From: Mucilaginibacter sp. KACC 22063
GTDB taxonomy: Bacteria > Bacteroidota > Bacteroidia > Sphingobacteriales > Sphingobacteriaceae
DNA length: 64,000 nt
Direction: 5' to 3'
NCBI RefSeq assembly: GCF_028736115.1
Contig: NZ_CP117877.1
Coordinates: 744,001 to 808,000, forward strand
Shown here: positions 25,074 through 35,017 of the stretch, piece by piece
How positions within the stretch are numbered: position 1 is the first letter of the stretch
Layout of the letters: every line of letters starts with the position of its first letter
Program-made: the position numbers and the translations under genes
The notes under the pieces: model-generated
Database searches by the model: none
The model's input: only the letters and a program-made list of their open reading frames with translations
What the model was told of the DNA's origin: nothing

Positions 25074-27059
25074 TTATTGGACTTTCCTTGCAAATTCAAC
25101 CATTTCAATTATTTCATCAGCTAAAGCAGTAGCGCTGCCTTTGTAGCCATCGCTTAAAAAGCGAAGCTTACCATTAGGTGCAATAATCAATTTCATAGGG
25201 ATGCCTGATATGCTGTAGGCTTTGCAGATACGTTCATACACCTCATCATTCTGTTTTGTCCCGGATTTTTTATTGTCGAACAGAATATGAAATGGATAAT
25301 CGTTGTCTTTTATAAACTGCGCTACCTGCTGTTTGTACGCTTCTCCGCGCTCTTCGGTATCAACAAAATAAAAAGCTACGTTAGGGTCGTTTTTGTAATG
25401 TTCTACAGCCAGTTTCATACCCGGAAATGATGCCTTGCAGGGAACACACCATGTGGCCCAAAAATCAAGTACAACAGTTTTGCCGCGCAATTGGCTGAAT
25501 TTTACCACCTTGCCGTCAAGCCCGGTCATTTGCCAGTCCGGAACATCATCATTCCGTTTCATCGCTTTGATCTCCTCTGCGCTTTTTGCTGCCAGTTCAG
25601 GATTTTTCAACGTATTAAGATATTTGTCAAAGCCCTGGTCAGATTTGTTATTGCGTACATAATCTTCTTTAAGCAGTTCCAGCATTTCGGGCGAGCTCTG
25701 ATTTAGATAGATACTTTTAACCAGCACTTCGTTCAATTTCTGATATTGCTTGGCATTGTTCAAAAGCCATGCATAATCATCATTAACCGAAGCCTTTTTA
25801 TAGTTTAAACTTTTTTCTGCGCGTTCGGCATATGCCAAAGCCTCATTATAATTCTCCGTTTTACGTAACAGGTTAATATGGGTAGGCCATACACTTGTTA
25901 CCAGAAAATGCTCATACTGTTCATGCCATTCAGATGGTGAAAGGTACCAATAGTCGGCAGGTACTGTGTTCTTTACTGATTCCATGCGGCTTACCAGCAT
26001 TTTTGCATAAGGCAGCAGCTTGGTATCCGGCAAATCCTTACGGTCATGCGGAATCTGTATAAGCTTATAATAGATGTTAATTAATGCTGAAATCGGTAAA
26101 TCAGGAACATACTTTTCTATCGGGCTATAGTCGCCTTTCATTGCCGAAATCAGGATAATGGCCTGGTAAGCGTTCGTATAGCTCAGGTTATTTTGGATGT
26201 CAAACTCAGCATCGGTAGTTTGCGGGAATTCTTTCAGAAACCCGGTAGCCTTAATCATCATCTGATCCGGCTTACGCTCACTGGTAAAAGCACGGTATGC
26301 CTTTAACCGTGCCAAACTGCCTTTCGGGTATTTTGCCAGTATGATATCGCTAAGTGAATCGGCTGATTGCTTACGGTTTAAAGTACCCATGTAAATTTGC
26401 CTGATGCGCATCAGGTTATCTTCGCCACCAACTTTGTATAAATAAGCAATAACACGGTCGATACGTGGCACACCTTTGTCTTTTTGATAAGCGTATAAAG
26501 ATTGTGCAAATGGTACAGCCAAAACCTGGCTGGCTTCCTGCGGATGCCATTTTACTTCATTATTCATCCAATAATAAAAGGCAGTATCGCTGATTGCCAG
26601 ATTTTTGTAATAGCCTGGTACACCATAGCCACGGCTTTGTGATCTTAATAAGCCCCAGCCTGCATAGGCGCCTGCGGCATTCACGCCAGGATGTTCCGGA
26701 TCTATGGTCATTATCGCATAGCCCTTTTCATTGTCTGTATCGGTGCTGTCGCCCGCCTTGAATTTAAAAGCAGCAAGGCCGCATTCTTTATCCAGCGTAA
26801 ACGATGCTTTGTAAACATTGCCGGATTGTTGCATTGGCAGATCATACGTTTGCCAATGGTAGTTATTGTAACTGTAAACAATCCCTTTAATGTCTTTCTT
26901 TCCAGCCAAAGGCGTACCCGCCGGGTCATAGGTGATCTGAACCGTTTCGCCGGGTTTGGGCGTTACCGGCTCAAAAGTAAAATGCTTATCCTGTGCACTT
27001 ACAAGGCTATATAGCCCTGTAAGTGACAGTATGATTAATACGCTAAGTTTTTTTAACAT
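25074..27059 (-). CDS. TlpA-like thioredoxin-fold protein with large N-terminal region
   Basis: The 661-residue protein has a signal peptide (to VSAQ), an N-terminal beta-rich domain (about 25-120), a helical TPR-like middle (about 180-500) and a C-terminal thioredoxin domain (about 515-655). The active site is WATWCVPCKASF and the cis-proline is in ISGIPMKLI. It should act as a periplasmic or surface-exposed thiol-disulfide reductase. It lies 17 bases after the SusD gene. Such TlpA proteins often accompany SusCD pairs without glycosidases, which suggests cargo with cysteine, peptide or metal character. Confidence 0.9.
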   Translation of the reverse strand: MLKKLSVLIILSLTGLYSLVSAQDKHFTFEPVTPKPGETVQITYDPAGTPLAGKKDIKGIVYSYNNYHWQTYDLPMQQSGNVYKASFTLDKECGLAAFKFKAGDSTDTDNEKGYAIMTIDPEHPGVNAAGAYAGWGLLRSQSRGYGVPGYYKNLAISDTAFYYWMNNEVKWHPQEASQVLAVPFAQSLYAYQKDKGVPRIDRVIAYLYKVGGEDNLMRIRQIYMGTLNRKQSADSLSDIILAKYPKGSLARLKAYRAFTSERKPDQMMIKATGFLKEFPQTTDAEFDIQNNLSYTNAYQAIILISAMKGDYSPIEKYVPDLPISALINIYYKLIQIPHDRKDLPDTKLLPYAKMLVSRMESVKNTVPADYWYLSPSEWHEQYEHFLVTSVWPTHINLLRKTENYNEALAYAERAEKSLNYKKASVNDDYAWLLNNAKQYQKLNEVLVKSIYLNQSSPEMLELLKEDYVRNNKSDQGFDKYLNTLKNPELAAKSAEEIKAMKRNDDVPDWQMTGLDGKVVKFSQLRGKTVVLDFWATWCVPCKASFPGMKLAVEHYKNDPNVAFYFVDTEERGEAYKQQVAQFIKDNDYPFHILFDNKKSGTKQNDEVYERICKAYSISGIPMKLIIAPNGKLRFLSDGYKGSATALADEIIEMVEFARKVQ

Positions 27060-27076
27060 GTTTTTCTGTTTCGTTA

Positions 27077-28462
27077 TTATGGATTTTGCTGCATTTCAGG
27101 GTTTAGCTGAATTTGATAAGGCGGTATCTGGAATACATAACGGTTACTCTGCGGATCAAGCGTATAAGTTACGCCACCAAAAACACGGGTGTACGTTTTT
27201 TGAAATGCCGGTTCGCTTTTTAGCCTGCGCATATCCCACCAGCGCAGCATACGGCAAAAGAACTCGCGGTGCCTTTCGTCAATCACAGTTTTAAGTGCAT
27301 CTGCAGCTGTATTGGCTGTAGCCTGAGTATAGTCTGCCGGTTTAAAGCGTTTCTGCCTTAGTTTGTTTACCCATAAAAGTGCATTGGATATATCGTTATT
27401 GCGGGCATAATACTCTGCTTTTATTAATAACATTTCAGGCACGTTAGGGCCGATGTTGCGAGATTCATTGTTGATCCTGTCGCGCGAAAAGAATCTACCG
27501 CCAGCATCAGCATAAGCTGATGCAAAGGTTTTTGCATCTTTAGTAAATAATTGATAACGCTGGTCGGTTGTACCAAGCAGGTTAAGCAGGTCATCACTCA
27601 AACGCATAATGGTTGGCTGATAGCCAACACCGCTAACAGCTACCTTTGATAAAAGTATTTCGGGGTCGCTTTTACGCAAAGGGAAAGTTGATGAAGTACT
27701 ATAATCATTAAGCGTACTTCTTGTTAACAATGCACTGTCCGCATATTTATTAGCATTGGTGTAATCGTTCATGTATAAATAACATCTTGCCAGTTCGCCA
27801 TATGCTGATGCCTTTGACGGGATGGTATTAAAGCTTTGCTGAGGCAGCAGGTTAGGCAGTGCCTGGTTAAGATCAGCAATGATTTGAGTATATACAGATT
27901 GCGAACTTGGGCGGGCAAGTGACTGCTGTGTAGTTTCAACTAATATCAAAGGCACACCCAAATCACTGCCTGCTGTTGCTGCATTGTATGGCTTTGCATA
28001 CGTGTTCATCAGCATCAGGTAAGCATCTGCACGGTGTACCTTGGCTTCTGCAATCAGTTCGGCTTTATCAGTAGCGGTACCACCGGTACTTGCCGGAACC
28101 TCTTCAATTACCGTATTGCAATAAAGAATGGTGTTATACATGCCGTTCCAGGCATCGTCGGTTTGATAGTTGCCAATCGGAAATACAACCGGGTTCCATA
28201 CGTAAGCTTTCGGAAACCAGCCATAATAATCAGATCCGTTTAGTGCTTTAAATTGGCTACTGCCATCAACCAGCTGCACATCGTCAGAGGCAATGTCATC
28301 TAACTTTGGCCCTTGTTCATAAGCATAGGTGTAATTAAGCAGGTAACGGTAATTACTTGTTTCTTTTGGCACAAGTATACCCTGGGTTTTTATATCAACA
28401 TATTTACGGCATGACGACATACCAGCCGCTAATAATACTAAGAGAAAATATTTTGATTTCAT
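27077..28462 (-). CDS. SusD/RagB-family outer-membrane lipoprotein
   Basis: The protein has 461 residues from the ATG at 28462, where a lipoprotein signal begins (MKSKYFLLVLLAAGMSSC, lipid cysteine at 18). The longer upstream frame has no signal. SusD features include a TPR-like repeat region and the C-terminal RHREFFCRMLRWWDMRR segment. SusD proteins cap the SusC channel and bind cargo at the cell surface. It is 10 bases downstream of the SusC gene. Confidence 0.94.
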   Translation of the reverse strand: MKSKYFLLVLLAAGMSSCRKYVDIKTQGILVPKETSNYRYLLNYTYAYEQGPKLDDIASDDVQLVDGSSQFKALNGSDYYGWFPKAYVWNPVVFPIGNYQTDDAWNGMYNTILYCNTVIEEVPASTGGTATDKAELIAEAKVHRADAYLMLMNTYAKPYNAATAGSDLGVPLILVETTQQSLARPSSQSVYTQIIADLNQALPNLLPQQSFNTIPSKASAYGELARCYLYMNDYTNANKYADSALLTRSTLNDYSTSSTFPLRKSDPEILLSKVAVSGVGYQPTIMRLSDDLLNLLGTTDQRYQLFTKDAKTFASAYADAGGRFFSRDRINNESRNIGPNVPEMLLIKAEYYARNNDISNALLWVNKLRQKRFKPADYTQATANTAADALKTVIDERHREFFCRMLRWWDMRRLKSEPAFQKTYTRVFGGVTYTLDPQSNRYVFQIPPYQIQLNPEMQQNP

Positions 28463-28472
28463 GACGCGCGCT

Positions 28473-31400
28473 TTAGAAGTTAAGATTAATGTTAAGAGTG
28501 TAAGAACGGGCTGCCGGTAACCCACGTTGGCCACCAACATAGCCGGTAAAGTCAGGGTCGTAACCTTCTTTGTTTGCTGTCCATATCAGGCCAAGATTAT
28601 TTGCAGTTGCGCCTATCTGTGCCGACTTAATTTTAAATTTAGACATCCATGCACCTGCTAATTGGTAGTTAAGTGTTAACTGGCGCATACGGATGTAATC
28701 GCCTTTCAGCACGTTTATATCTGAATACTGATACCTGTACAAGCTGTAATTAACCTGGGTAGGGGTTCCGTTTAAGCCCGGTACAACTGTCTTAGCTTCA
28801 TCGCCGGGTGCTTGCCAGCGTTTGGCAATGTCTGCACTAAGGTCATACTTTGCACTGTAAGCAGATGTTATATAGTTTTGGATACTTGGTTTAAGAAACA
28901 CGTTGCCAAACTGATAGGTAAACTGGCTGAAAAGTGAAAATCTTTTGTAGCGGAAATTAGTATTAAAACCGCCATAATAAGGGGCTGTTGTACGCCCTGC
29001 ATATTTCAAATCAGAGAGTGAACTGAGCGTTGTTTGAGATGCTTTTACGATATTACCATTATGGTCATAAATCTGTGTAAGGCCATTGGCATCTAATCCT
29101 GCATTACGGTACACAAATAGTTTATCAGTAGGGTATCCTGTTAAATAAGATATGCCTGCCGGGTAATAACCATAATAGTTAACATATAACGACTGGTTAA
29201 AATAGCTGTTAGTTACTTTATTAGTGTTGTATGCAAAGGTTGCGCCTGCACCTAAATCCCAGTCTTTATTTTTAAAGATTGTACCGTTAAGGCCAACATC
29301 AATACCGTGGTTTTTCATTGATGCTGCGTTGCGGGTTAAGAATGGGCTGGTATTACCTAAATATGCCGAACCTGTCGGGAATGAATACAGCAAATCGTTA
29401 CCTTTTTTGTTATAGATATCTACGCTTCCGTTTAAACGATTGCCAAATAATCCAAAGTCAACGCCAACGTTGGTTACATAAGTTTTTTCCCAACGTAGCT
29501 GCGGGTTGGCAGGCGCAATAAGTGAGGCGTAGGTCTGTCCTGTAGTAGGGTCTGCGCTGCCACCTAAAGAAATGTAGGTATATGGATAAGTGGAAAGTGA
29601 CAGGTTGCCATTAACACCGTAAGATGCACGAAATGCTAACTGGTCAATCCATCTTGCATCTTTCAAAAACTCTTCCTGGTTAATGTTCCATTTTAAGCCA
29701 GAAGACCAAAGGGGTGTAGCGCGGTATTTACGGTCGAGCCCGAAGTTATTATAATCGTCATAACGTACGCTGCCGGAAATAATGTATTTGTTATTGTAAG
29801 TATAAGCAGCGTTACCAAAGTAAGACAAGAAACGCCTTTTCATATCGGTAGCAGATGGATAGCCACCATAATAAAAACCGGTAACGTCAGTAGGGCTAAA
29901 GCCTGCAATATAAGTGTAGGTTGGTGTAGAACTAAAGTTGATGTTACTATTAGTGGTGCCAGTTTGGGTATTGTATCCCCATAGGCCTAAAGAATTTTGG
30001 CCGGCATTTGTTTCGCGCATTTCTGTACCGGCAAGAGCGGTGATCTGATGTTTGCCAAAGGTGTTGTTGTAATCGAGTTGTGCGCGAACGCTGTAATTAT
30101 TTTGGTTGGTGTTTACCTCGTTTAAATATCCGCCATTACTAATGCCTAAACTGTTGCTGATTGCTGTAGGATAAGTAAAATAGTTCAAAATATTGCGCAT
30201 GTAATAACTATCAGGGCTTTGATAGGTTCTTATTGCGCTGAATGTGCGTTCGTTAGCATAGGTACCGCTGGCAGACAAGCCTTTATATATCGGAACCTTT
30301 AGGTTGATATTGAAGATATAGTTATTGTCTTTCTCTGTATTGTCGTTATACCCAAGCTCATTCAAATAATTATACTGCCAGTTTTTGTATTTAGACGATA
30401 AAGTGGAAGTGTATGCCGGGTTTAAACGGTCGTAAGATATTCCGTTACCGTTGGCATCTGCTATCTGTTCATACGGCATAAGTGTAGCGCTTGATGGCGT
30501 GTACAAAGAGTACAGGTTCATACCATTGTTTACCAGGTTAAAGAAAGATCCTTTTAAACTGGTTGATAAGGTAGCCCAGTTAAACAGTTTCCAGCTATTA
30601 TTGAAAGTAGCTGTCAAACGTTTGCCATTATCCCTCACTTCTGTAGGCCTTTCGCGGCTGTATGATACGCCGTAATAATAGTTAGAGTTTTCGCTGCCAC
30701 CATTGATAGAAAAATTGTATTGCTGGCTTTGCTCTCCCTGGTAAAAGTATTTAGAAATTTGCGCGCGGTTGTCAATTGCGCTTAATGATGCCACCTGTGC
30801 ATTGTATTGCGATTGGCTGATGGTGCCTGCTGCCAGTTGCTGGGCAAGATAAGTCCCCGGGCTTACTAAGTAACTTGCCGAATAATAGTCTGTACCGGGT
30901 ATTGCACTCAAAAATCCGCGGTTAACCAACTCTTTCTCATAGCCAAGCTCCTGTGCGGAGGTCATGGTTTTATAGTAATTGATATTTGGTTTTTCACCGA
31001 ATGTGAAAGTAGTAGAGAAGTTTACTGCCGGGGTTTGGTTCTTTTTGCCCTTTTTAGTTGTTACTACAATTACACCGTTAGCTGCTCGCACACCCCATAT
31101 AGAGGCTGCTGCTGCATCTTTCAAAAAGGTGATGTTTTCAACATCGTTGGGGTTAATTGTAGAAAGGTCTAATTCTGTGATGGCGCCATCAAGTACAATT
31201 AACGGGGTGGCCTCACCTGTTAATGTGCTTTTACCACGTATAGTTGCACTATAATCATTGATACCAACTGTTCTGGTACCTGCTCTAAGGCCAACTTGAG
31301 TTGTTGCAGTGCTTGATCCGCTTTGATAGAAAAAGCCACGGTCGCCCGATAAAACGTTGATCTGCACACCCGGAACCAAACCTTCGATACGGTCTAACAG

Positions 31401-32129
31401 GTTGGTTTGCGGATGCAGTTCGATGTCCTTGCTGCCTATAACAGCTGCCGAACCTGTTGAACGTTCTTTAGGTAAAGTTTGGTAGCCATTGCTGATGATA
31501 TTTACCTCGTTAAGCATTGTTTTACCACCCAGTAGCTTTACCGTAAGCTTAAACTGATCACCAACCATAATTTCCTGGCTGTTGTAACCAACCATGCTAA
31601 TTGAAATTATGCTGCTGCTTTTAACAGCTGGTAAAAGGAAATCGCCTTCATCATTGGTTTTATTAGCCTGGTTGGTGCCTTTAACCCAAACACTGGCATA
31701 GGCTATAGGCGTACCATTTTCGTCGGTAACTCTACCCCGTAAGGTGCGTGTATCATCGCCTGTAGCATATTTAGGCGCAGTGGTAGCAACTGGGTTTCCG
31801 GGGGCCATGCCTGTAAAAAAAGCGCTGTTGCGTGCTACAATAGAGTACGTGTTTTCACTCACGTATAAAAAGATAAGGTTATTGGGGTATAACACATTCT
31901 TTAATACGTCTTCGAGTGATTTTCCCTTTAATTGTGTACGGGTGGTAAACTTGTTATCAAGTAAGCCATGTTCATAAGCGAACTGGGTTTTAAACTTGGT
32001 TTCAATTTCTTTAACAGCCTCACTAAGGGGTATTTGTGAAGGTGTCTTCTGTGCGGAAGCGCTGAAATAGCAGCCTAAAAACAAGGCAAGCAACAGGCAT
32101 CCCGCTAAGCGGGTAATGGTTTTGTGCAT
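28473..32129 (-). CDS. SusC/RagA-family TonB-linked outer membrane transporter with STN domain
   Basis: The protein has 1218 residues from the ATG at 32129. The order is signal peptide (to ASAQ), a secretin/TonB short N-terminal domain (about 40-105), a carboxypeptidase-regulatory-like domain beginning RTLRGRVTDENGTPIAYASV, a TonB plug (about 215-360, with LIVLDGAI and ITFLKDAAAASIWG) and the beta-barrel ending in NINLNF. The STN domain couples cargo binding to the FecR anti-sigma factor encoded just upstream, so this is a trans-envelope signalling transporter. Cargo is not a standard glycan judging from the neighbours. The start follows the FecR gene by about 38 bases. Confidence 0.95.
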   Translation of the reverse strand: MHKTITRLAGCLLLALFLGCYFSASAQKTPSQIPLSEAVKEIETKFKTQFAYEHGLLDNKFTTRTQLKGKSLEDVLKNVLYPNNLIFLYVSENTYSIVARNSAFFTGMAPGNPVATTAPKYATGDDTRTLRGRVTDENGTPIAYASVWVKGTNQANKTNDEGDFLLPAVKSSSIISISMVGYNSQEIMVGDQFKLTVKLLGGKTMLNEVNIISNGYQTLPKERSTGSAAVIGSKDIELHPQTNLLDRIEGLVPGVQINVLSGDRGFFYQSGSSTATTQVGLRAGTRTVGINDYSATIRGKSTLTGEATPLIVLDGAITELDLSTINPNDVENITFLKDAAAASIWGVRAANGVIVVTTKKGKKNQTPAVNFSTTFTFGEKPNINYYKTMTSAQELGYEKELVNRGFLSAIPGTDYYSASYLVSPGTYLAQQLAAGTISQSQYNAQVASLSAIDNRAQISKYFYQGEQSQQYNFSINGGSENSNYYYGVSYSRERPTEVRDNGKRLTATFNNSWKLFNWATLSTSLKGSFFNLVNNGMNLYSLYTPSSATLMPYEQIADANGNGISYDRLNPAYTSTLSSKYKNWQYNYLNELGYNDNTEKDNNYIFNINLKVPIYKGLSASGTYANERTFSAIRTYQSPDSYYMRNILNYFTYPTAISNSLGISNGGYLNEVNTNQNNYSVRAQLDYNNTFGKHQITALAGTEMRETNAGQNSLGLWGYNTQTGTTNSNINFSSTPTYTYIAGFSPTDVTGFYYGGYPSATDMKRRFLSYFGNAAYTYNNKYIISGSVRYDDYNNFGLDRKYRATPLWSSGLKWNINQEEFLKDARWIDQLAFRASYGVNGNLSLSTYPYTYISLGGSADPTTGQTYASLIAPANPQLRWEKTYVTNVGVDFGLFGNRLNGSVDIYNKKGNDLLYSFPTGSAYLGNTSPFLTRNAASMKNHGIDVGLNGTIFKNKDWDLGAGATFAYNTNKVTNSYFNQSLYVNYYGYYPAGISYLTGYPTDKLFVYRNAGLDANGLTQIYDHNGNIVKASQTTLSSLSDLKYAGRTTAPYYGGFNTNFRYKRFSLFSQFTYQFGNVFLKPSIQNYITSAYSAKYDLSADIAKRWQAPGDEAKTVVPGLNGTPTQVNYSLYRYQYSDINVLKGDYIRMRQLTLNYQLAGAWMSKFKIKSAQIGATANNLGLIWTANKEGYDPDFTGYVGGQRGLPAARSYTLNINLNF

Positions 32130-32167
32130 AATCAATAGTTTAAAGTAGTTGGAGGGTTATTAGTTAA

Positions 32168-33190
32168 TTATTTTACATGGTTTTGTTTAATGTAGTAAGT
32201 GTTATTGTCGCGTTGTTCAATGGTGCCATTCAGTAAGTTGGCCAGCATATAAAGCGTGGCATCCTTACTGATCATTGAAATTGTACCGTCTATGCGTTTG
32301 TTACCCAACGCCGGGTTTTCCAGAATAATATGACCGCCATAAGTATCCTCATAGTTTTCAATGATACCTGCTACTGTTATACCACTAACAACCATCTGGT
32401 TTTTGATCCATGCCAGCGGCTGGTTGTTCATGCGTGTAATTACCGTGCGCATCATTTTCTGATCCTGATACCTGATGGCTTCACCCGGTTGCAGGATAAG
32501 CTGCGCAGATTGCTTTGTGCCGATACCGATCTTACCTTTCATCAGTGATACAATGACATGATTGCGGCGATTTTTAATGTTAAATTCGGTACCTAATACC
32601 TGTACCTGTACATCTCCTGCATGTGCCATAAAGCGCTCTGAAGGTTTAACCTGCTGCGGTTGTTTGTTCAAGTGTTGGATTTTGAAATAAGCCTCGCCAT
32701 TTAACCATACTTCCCGCATGCCATGCCATTTCCAGGCACGGTAATAATGCAGGCTCGAATTGGCATTCAGCTTCACGATACTGTTATCGGGGAGTGTAAC
32801 AGTACGCTGCTCGCCAAAGCCGGTTTGTATAATAATTTGTGAGGTAACATACCAATAACCGCAGGCAAACAACAGCAATGCCGCAGCAGCAGAATAACTC
32901 CAGATCTTTATCCTTTTTCTAAAGGTTGTTACTTTGGTTTCGCGGGTAATGCGTTGGTTGATCTTAGCCCATACATCAGCTTTGTTATCTTCTGTATCGC
33001 TAACCGGGTTAATACTTACAGCAGTTAAAACGTATACCAGCGCCTGACGATAAGCTGAATGATTAGGCGGGTTGCTGACAACCCATTGCTGCCAAACATC
33101 ATCAGGGCCTTGCGGACCTTTTTTTACAAATCTGATGAATGAAAGGTCTTCTAAAAAGTCGTCAAACGAGTATTCGTTAAATTTCTGCAT
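32168..33190 (-). CDS. FecR-family anti-sigma/sigma-regulator protein
   Basis: The 340-residue protein has a cytosolic N-terminal region (about 1-85), a single transmembrane helix (about 88-108) and a periplasmic FecR domain (FGEQRTVTLPDNSIVKLNAN, EVWLNGEAYFKI) with a C-terminal DUF4974-like segment (ENYEDTYGGHIILENP). It holds the ECF sigma factor in check and is signalled by the STN domain of the SusC protein. It lies 96 bases downstream of the sigma gene, with a promoter gap between. Confidence 0.93.
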   Translation of the reverse strand: MQKFNEYSFDDFLEDLSFIRFVKKGPQGPDDVWQQWVVSNPPNHSAYRQALVYVLTAVSINPVSDTEDNKADVWAKINQRITRETKVTTFRKRIKIWSYSAAAALLLFACGYWYVTSQIIIQTGFGEQRTVTLPDNSIVKLNANSSLHYYRAWKWHGMREVWLNGEAYFKIQHLNKQPQQVKPSERFMAHAGDVQVQVLGTEFNIKNRRNHVIVSLMKGKIGIGTKQSAQLILQPGEAIRYQDQKMMRTVITRMNNQPLAWIKNQMVVSGITVAGIIENYEDTYGGHIILENPALGNKRIDGTISMISKDATLYMLANLLNGTIEQRDNNTYYIKQNHVK

Positions 33191-33286
33191 GTATAATTAA
33201 GCACTTTGAGGTGTTATTAATAGTACAAAGCATTTTCCTGTTCATTTTGACCCATGAAAAACAGAAAAATTCAAAATAATTTAATA

Positions 33287-33901
33287 TTATCTTAAAAAGT
33301 GCCCTGTAGACTGGAAAATTTCTATGCGACAAGTAGCCAGTAGTAATAAAATATTGGCTTTAGGGAGATTTAAAATTATTTTGAGCGCATCAATTGCCCG
33401 ATAACCCAATTTATAAACTGCTCTAACAGATATATCCAGCAGGTCAGCAATTTCTTCAAAGCTTAGTTCTTCAAAATAGCGCAGGTAAAGCACCTCTTTT
33501 TGCCGGGGAGTTAACTGATCCAATGCATCCATCAGCATTTTGGCCTGCAAACTTATGTTTTCCTTACGGATGTAATCAGACTCTAAATTAAACTCTAACT
33601 GAAACTGGTTTAGCGATTCGGCAGAGACACCCTGCCAGCGGACGTTATTGGTGCTTGCCCTTATTAACAAGTTTTTTAACGAAGCCAGTAAATAATATTT
33701 AATATTATCGGTAGGGTTCAGATTTTTGCGGCTTGTCCATAAGTTAACAAACAGATCTTGGATACAATCGCGCACAAGTTCAGGCTCGTTGGTTTTTCTG
33801 AGCCCGTAGCTGTACAGGTTTTGGTAATAAAGTGCATAGATGTTTTGATAGGCTTGTTGGTCTCCTTGTAAAAATGATGCCCACAATTGCTGATCGCTCA
33901 T
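33287..33901 (-). CDS. ECF sigma factor of the SusCD/FecR locus
   Basis: The 204-residue protein has region 2 (YALYYQNLYSYGLRKTN, VRDCIQDLFVNLWTSRKNL) and region 4 (LTPRQKEVLYLRYFEELSFEEIADLL, VRAVYKLGYRAIDALK). It belongs to the Bacteroidota group of sigma factors paired with FecR and SusC. It should be released by FecR when the transporter is loaded, then direct transcription of the fecR-susC-susD-tlpA-hydrolase-protease unit. Confidence 0.94.
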   Translation of the reverse strand: MSDQQLWASFLQGDQQAYQNIYALYYQNLYSYGLRKTNEPELVRDCIQDLFVNLWTSRKNLNPTDNIKYYLLASLKNLLIRASTNNVRWQGVSAESLNQFQLEFNLESDYIRKENISLQAKMLMDALDQLTPRQKEVLYLRYFEELSFEEIADLLDISVRAVYKLGYRAIDALKIILNLPKANILLLLATCRIEIFQSTGHFLR

Positions 33902-34034
33902 CTGCTAAACTTTAGTACTGCTCAATAATCTAAATCCTAAAGTTAGTAATTTGAATGATTAATTACCTGTTGACTTTATGTTAATTAAGCGTTATTTACT
34001 TAAAAGCAATTCTAATGCCTTTGCAGATATTCTT

Positions 34035-34460
34035 TTAATATAAAGAGTTTTTATTCGTATCAATAACTCTCTGCTCGAAAATCAAATTGCCTAACAACAT
34101 AATTGCCCCCATAATAAGCAGCCATTTAAATTTAAGCACGGCTATTAAAAATTGGTTTCCGGCGCTAAGATCAACCATAGTTAGTAACCCGTAAACCATA
34201 ATCAGGCCAACGACTATGCCTAATATAGCGAGCAGATTAAATCGAATATCGCTTCGTTTCTTCAATTTTAATTTGAGCTGGCCGGTAACTTTTGAAGAAA
34301 AATTAAATGGCAAGCCCTGTTCCGGCTCCTGATTTAACTTTTGAAATAAAGACTTATAGCGTTGCACCTGCTCGTCTTCCGAGGCGGATAGCATATCAGC
34401 GGGGTTCATCAATTCATTGTCCAGCATTGCCTGGATCTGCTCATCGGTTAGCTTTTTCAT
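34035..34460 (-). CDS. Two-helix membrane protein, probable anti-sigma factor of the second ECF system
   Basis: The 141-residue protein has a charged cytosolic N-terminal half beginning MKKLTDEQIQAMLDNELM and two hydrophobic helices (about 75-95 and 106-126). It starts 3 bases after the sigma-gene stop, so it is tightly coupled to that gene. There is no zinc anti-sigma motif. Position and topology point to a regulator of the sigma factor; the domain itself is not recognised. Confidence 0.65.
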   Translation of the reverse strand: MKKLTDEQIQAMLDNELMNPADMLSASEDEQVQRYKSLFQKLNQEPEQGLPFNFSSKVTGQLKLKLKKRSDIRFNLLAILGIVVGLIMVYGLLTMVDLSAGNQFLIAVLKFKWLLIMGAIMLLGNLIFEQRVIDTNKNSLY

Positions 34461-34463
34461 GGT

Positions 34464-35012
34464 TTAGTCTTTAAGATCGTGTTCAATTTTTTCTTTCAAT
34501 AACTTGCGGGCCCTGAAAAGGTGGCTTTTAACCGTGCCTTCCGGTATGCCGGTGATCTGTTCTATTTCCGGGCAGGTAAATTCATTTAAATGGTACAGGG
34601 TGATAACGGTGCGATATTGCAACGGCATCTGTTCAATAAGCAGGTTTATATAGGCAGTAGTGTCTTTCTTCACCAGTTCAGACTCGGGACTAATCGCCGT
34701 AAAATGATAGTTATCTATATCATCCGGGAAATCAGCCTGTTGGTTTTGTTTGCTTTTTTTGATGTGATCAACAGTTGTGAGATAAGCAATGCGGGCAACC
34801 CAGGTGGATAGTTTAGACTGAAATTGAAATTTAGGCAGGCTATGGTGTACTTTAATAAAAACATCCTGGCAAATGTCTTCCTTATCCTGCTGGTTATACA
34901 CAAGGCGATTTACTACAAAGAAAACCAGCTTCTCATATTGTTTAACCAATCGTTCAAAAGCCCGGAAATCTCCCTTTAATATTTTGGATACAATTTCCTT
35001 TTCATCAAACAT
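34464..35012 (-). CDS. ECF-type sigma factor, probably autoregulated
   Basis: The protein has 182 residues from the ATG at 35012 (MFDEKEIVSKILKGD). The longer frame to 35072 runs back through the promoter repeat and is not plausible. Region 2 is YEKLVFFVVNRLVYNQQDKE with DICQDVFIKVHHSL; region 4 is MPLQYRTVITLYHLNEFTCPEIEQIT with GIPEGTVKSHLFRARKLL. The predicted -10 element ends only 6 bases before the ATG, so the message may be leaderless. It is divergent from the small membrane protein gene at 35127, which has an identical promoter. Confidence 0.92.
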   Translation of the reverse strand: MFDEKEIVSKILKGDFRAFERLVKQYEKLVFFVVNRLVYNQQDKEDICQDVFIKVHHSLPKFQFQSKLSTWVARIAYLTTVDHIKKSKQNQQADFPDDIDNYHFTAISPESELVKKDTTAYINLLIEQMPLQYRTVITLYHLNEFTCPEIEQITGIPEGTVKSHLFRARKLLKEKIEHDLKD

Positions 35013-35017
35013 ATTAT

